The notes beneath the pieces are model-generated. The model had not been told where the DNA came from and ran no database searches. It was given only the letters and a program-made list of their open reading frames with translations. A stretch of DNA of 64,000 nt from Bradyrhizobium sp. 195 (GTDB taxonomy: Bacteria > Pseudomonadota > Alphaproteobacteria > Rhizobiales > Xanthobacteraceae), in NCBI RefSeq assembly GCF_023101665.1, contig NZ_CP082161.1:372001-436000 (forward strand), given 5' to 3'. How positions within the stretch are numbered: the first letter of the stretch is position 1; every line of letters begins with the position of its first letter. The position numbers were made by a program, and so were the translations under genes. Below are positions 62,816-64,000 of the stretch, in pieces.

Positions 62816-62856
62816 CGCATGATGAACGCATCTGGTGCGAGCTGGGCGGACGGTGC

Positions 62857-62977
62857 GCTCCCTCCCCCGCTTGCGGGGGAGGGCTGGGGAGAGGGTGTTT
62901 CCGCAATCGAGAACCCCCAAGAGGAGACAGCCCTCACCCGCGCCTTCGGCGCGACCTCTCCCGCAAGCGGGAGAGGT
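62857..62977. repeat. Palindromic repeat, family C, inside the transporter operon
   Basis: GCTCCCTCCCCCGCTTGCGG, GGGGAGAGGGTGTTTCCGCA, CAAGAGGAGACAGCCCTCAC, GCGCCTTCGGCGCG and TCTCCCGCAAGCGGGAGAGG. It lies between the two permease genes, so it must be passed by polymerase if the operon is one unit, or it makes a step in expression. Confidence 0.88.
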
Positions 62978-63027
62978 AAAGCGAGCTCGAGGCTCGTCCG
63001 GTCATCCCAACGCTTGGGAGTGAAGTC

Positions 63028-63927
63028 ATGAGCTCCGTTGCGCCTGCTGTTGAACCCGTCGGCCCCGCGCGAACCTCGGGGCTATCAGCGATCCTCGAAC
63101 AGACCCGCTACGTTCTCGGCGAGAACAAGGTCACGGGCTTCGCCTTCGCGCTGCTGATCCTGATCCTCATCGCCGCGATCTTCGGTCCTTACGTAGTGCC
63201 GTATGATCCGCTGGCGTCCGACACCGCCGCATCGCTGAAGCCGCCGTCGGCGGCGCACTGGTTCGGCACCGACCAGCTCGGGCGCGACATTTTCAGCCGC
63301 GTCATCGTCGCGACCCGGCTCGATACGTTCATCGCGGTCGCCTCCGTCGCGCTGGTGTTCCTGATGGGCGGCCTCGCCGGCATTGCCGCCGGCTATTTCG
63401 GCGGCTGGACCGACCGCATCGTCGGCCGCATCGCCGACACCATCATGGCCTTTCCGCTGTTCGTGCTGGCGATGGGCATCGTCGCCGCGCTCGGCAACAC
63501 CGTGCAGAACATCATTCTGGCCACCGCCATCGTGAACTTCCCGCTCTATGCCCGCGTCGCGCGTGCCGAAGCCAATGTCCGCCGCAACGCCGGCTTCGTG
63601 CAGGCCGCGCGCCTGTCCGGCAACGGCGAATTCCGCATCCTGCTGGTGCACATCCTGCCCAACATCATGCCGATCATGATCGTGCAGATGTCGCTGACCA
63701 TGGGCTACGCCATTTTGAATGCCGCCGGCCTGTCCTTCATCGGCCTCGGCGTCCGCCCGCCCACCGCCGAATGGGGCATCATGGTCGCCGAAGGCGCGGG
63801 CTTCATGGTGTCGGGCGAATGGTGGATCGCGCTCTTCCCGGGCCTTGCTCTGATGATCGCGGTGTTCTGCTTCAACCTCCTCGGCGACGGCCTGCGCGAC
63901 ATCGTCGATCCCCAGCGGAGGACGTGA
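63028..63927 (+). CDS. Peptide-type ABC transporter permease (DppC/OppC type)
   Basis: 299 aa. FGTDQLGRDIFSRVIVATRL is the DppC N-terminal signature; EAA loop ANVRRNAGFVQAARLSGNGE and then HILPNIMPIMIV. About six segments; a hydrophobic stretch near 38-58 starts TM1. GGGAG is 7 nt before ATG. Partner of the DppB-like permease 212 bp upstream. ATPase gene(s) should follow beyond the window edge, after the next copy of repeat C that starts at 63989. Confidence 0.9.
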   Translation: MSSVAPAVEPVGPARTSGLSAILEQTRYVLGENKVTGFAFALLILILIAAIFGPYVVPYDPLASDTAASLKPPSAAHWFGTDQLGRDIFSRVIVATRLDTFIAVASVALVFLMGGLAGIAAGYFGGWTDRIVGRIADTIMAFPLFVLAMGIVAALGNTVQNIILATAIVNFPLYARVARAEANVRRNAGFVQAARLSGNGEFRILLVHILPNIMPIMIVQMSLTMGYAILNAAGLSFIGLGVRPPTAEWGIMVAEGAGFMVSGEWWIALFPGLALMIAVFCFNLLGDGLRDIVDPQRRT

Positions 63928-63988
63928 TGGTGGTCGGGTTCGGGTGCATGAGCGCAGCACTTGGAAGTGAGGAGGGCACGTCTGTCTC

Positions 63989-64000
63989 GCTCCCTCCCCC
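63989..64000. repeat. Start of another family C repeat, cut by window end
   Basis: GCTCCCTCCCCC, identical to the first bases of other family C copies, about 60 bp after the DppC-like stop. Incomplete, so the identity rests on 12 bp and on its position. Confidence 0.55.

Overview
The window is GC-rich, densely coded alphaproteobacterial chromosome, most likely from Bradyrhizobium or a close relative. The evidence is protein style, ABC/TRAP/MFS transporter density, a thiosulfate-oxidation (sox) locus, and many short extragenic palindromic repeats of types I recall from Bradyrhizobium/Rhodopseudomonas. The species cannot be fixed from sequence alone. I saw no rRNA, tRNA, CRISPR array, transposase or phage gene.

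Layout. 1-2911: acyl-CoA carboxylase beta (5' part missing) and biotin-carrying alpha subunit. 3140-3934: CREST/ceramidase-like membrane protein behind two identical palindromes. 4029-9517 (minus): complete oligopeptide/dipeptide-type ABC transporter operon. 9918-12641 (minus): acyl-CoA synthetase and Fe-ADH/maleylacetate-reductase-like protein. 13076-17445: RND efflux pair. 17736-18929: orphan LivK-type binding protein. 19153-23811 (minus): MAPEG protein, then an AttEFGH-like operon (ATPase, giant permease, Tat-exported AttH lipocalin-like protein). 23964-28607: MFS transporter, D-aminoacylase-type amidohydrolase, second MFS transporter.

28929-36102: sulfur region. soxX-soxY-soxZ-soxA-soxK(candidate)-soxB-dsrE-like run on the minus strand, mostly with overlapping or closely spaced genes, followed by an ETHE1-like persulfide dioxygenase fused to rhodanese. 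A DUF938-type methyltransferase diverges from soxX. No soxCD is present here.

36282-45184: prolyl oligopeptidase, two MFS transporters, VOC protein, carboxymuconolactone-decarboxylase-like protein and two acyl-CoA dehydrogenases that look like the two halves of a heteromeric enzyme. 45474-50990 (minus): amino-acid binding protein, L,D-transpeptidase, membrane protein, TlpA-like thioredoxin, CcdA-like protein and an ECF sigma factor without an adjacent anti-sigma.

51397-56955 (minus): the most unusual locus, a compact four-gene set of TRAP-type solute-binding protein, membrane histidine kinase, REC-DUF3369-histidine kinase and OmpR-type regulator, with no TRAP permease. It looks like a solute-sensing phosphorelay. 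57157-59664: UgpB-like binding protein and APH-fold kinase-like protein. 60033-63927: start of a second peptide-type ABC operon behind a near-consensus sigma-54 promoter; it runs off the window.

At least eight families of palindromic repeats (24 copies listed) fill most gaps over about 100 bp. Several sit directly on stop codons, so they supply the last codons or termination signals of neighbouring genes.
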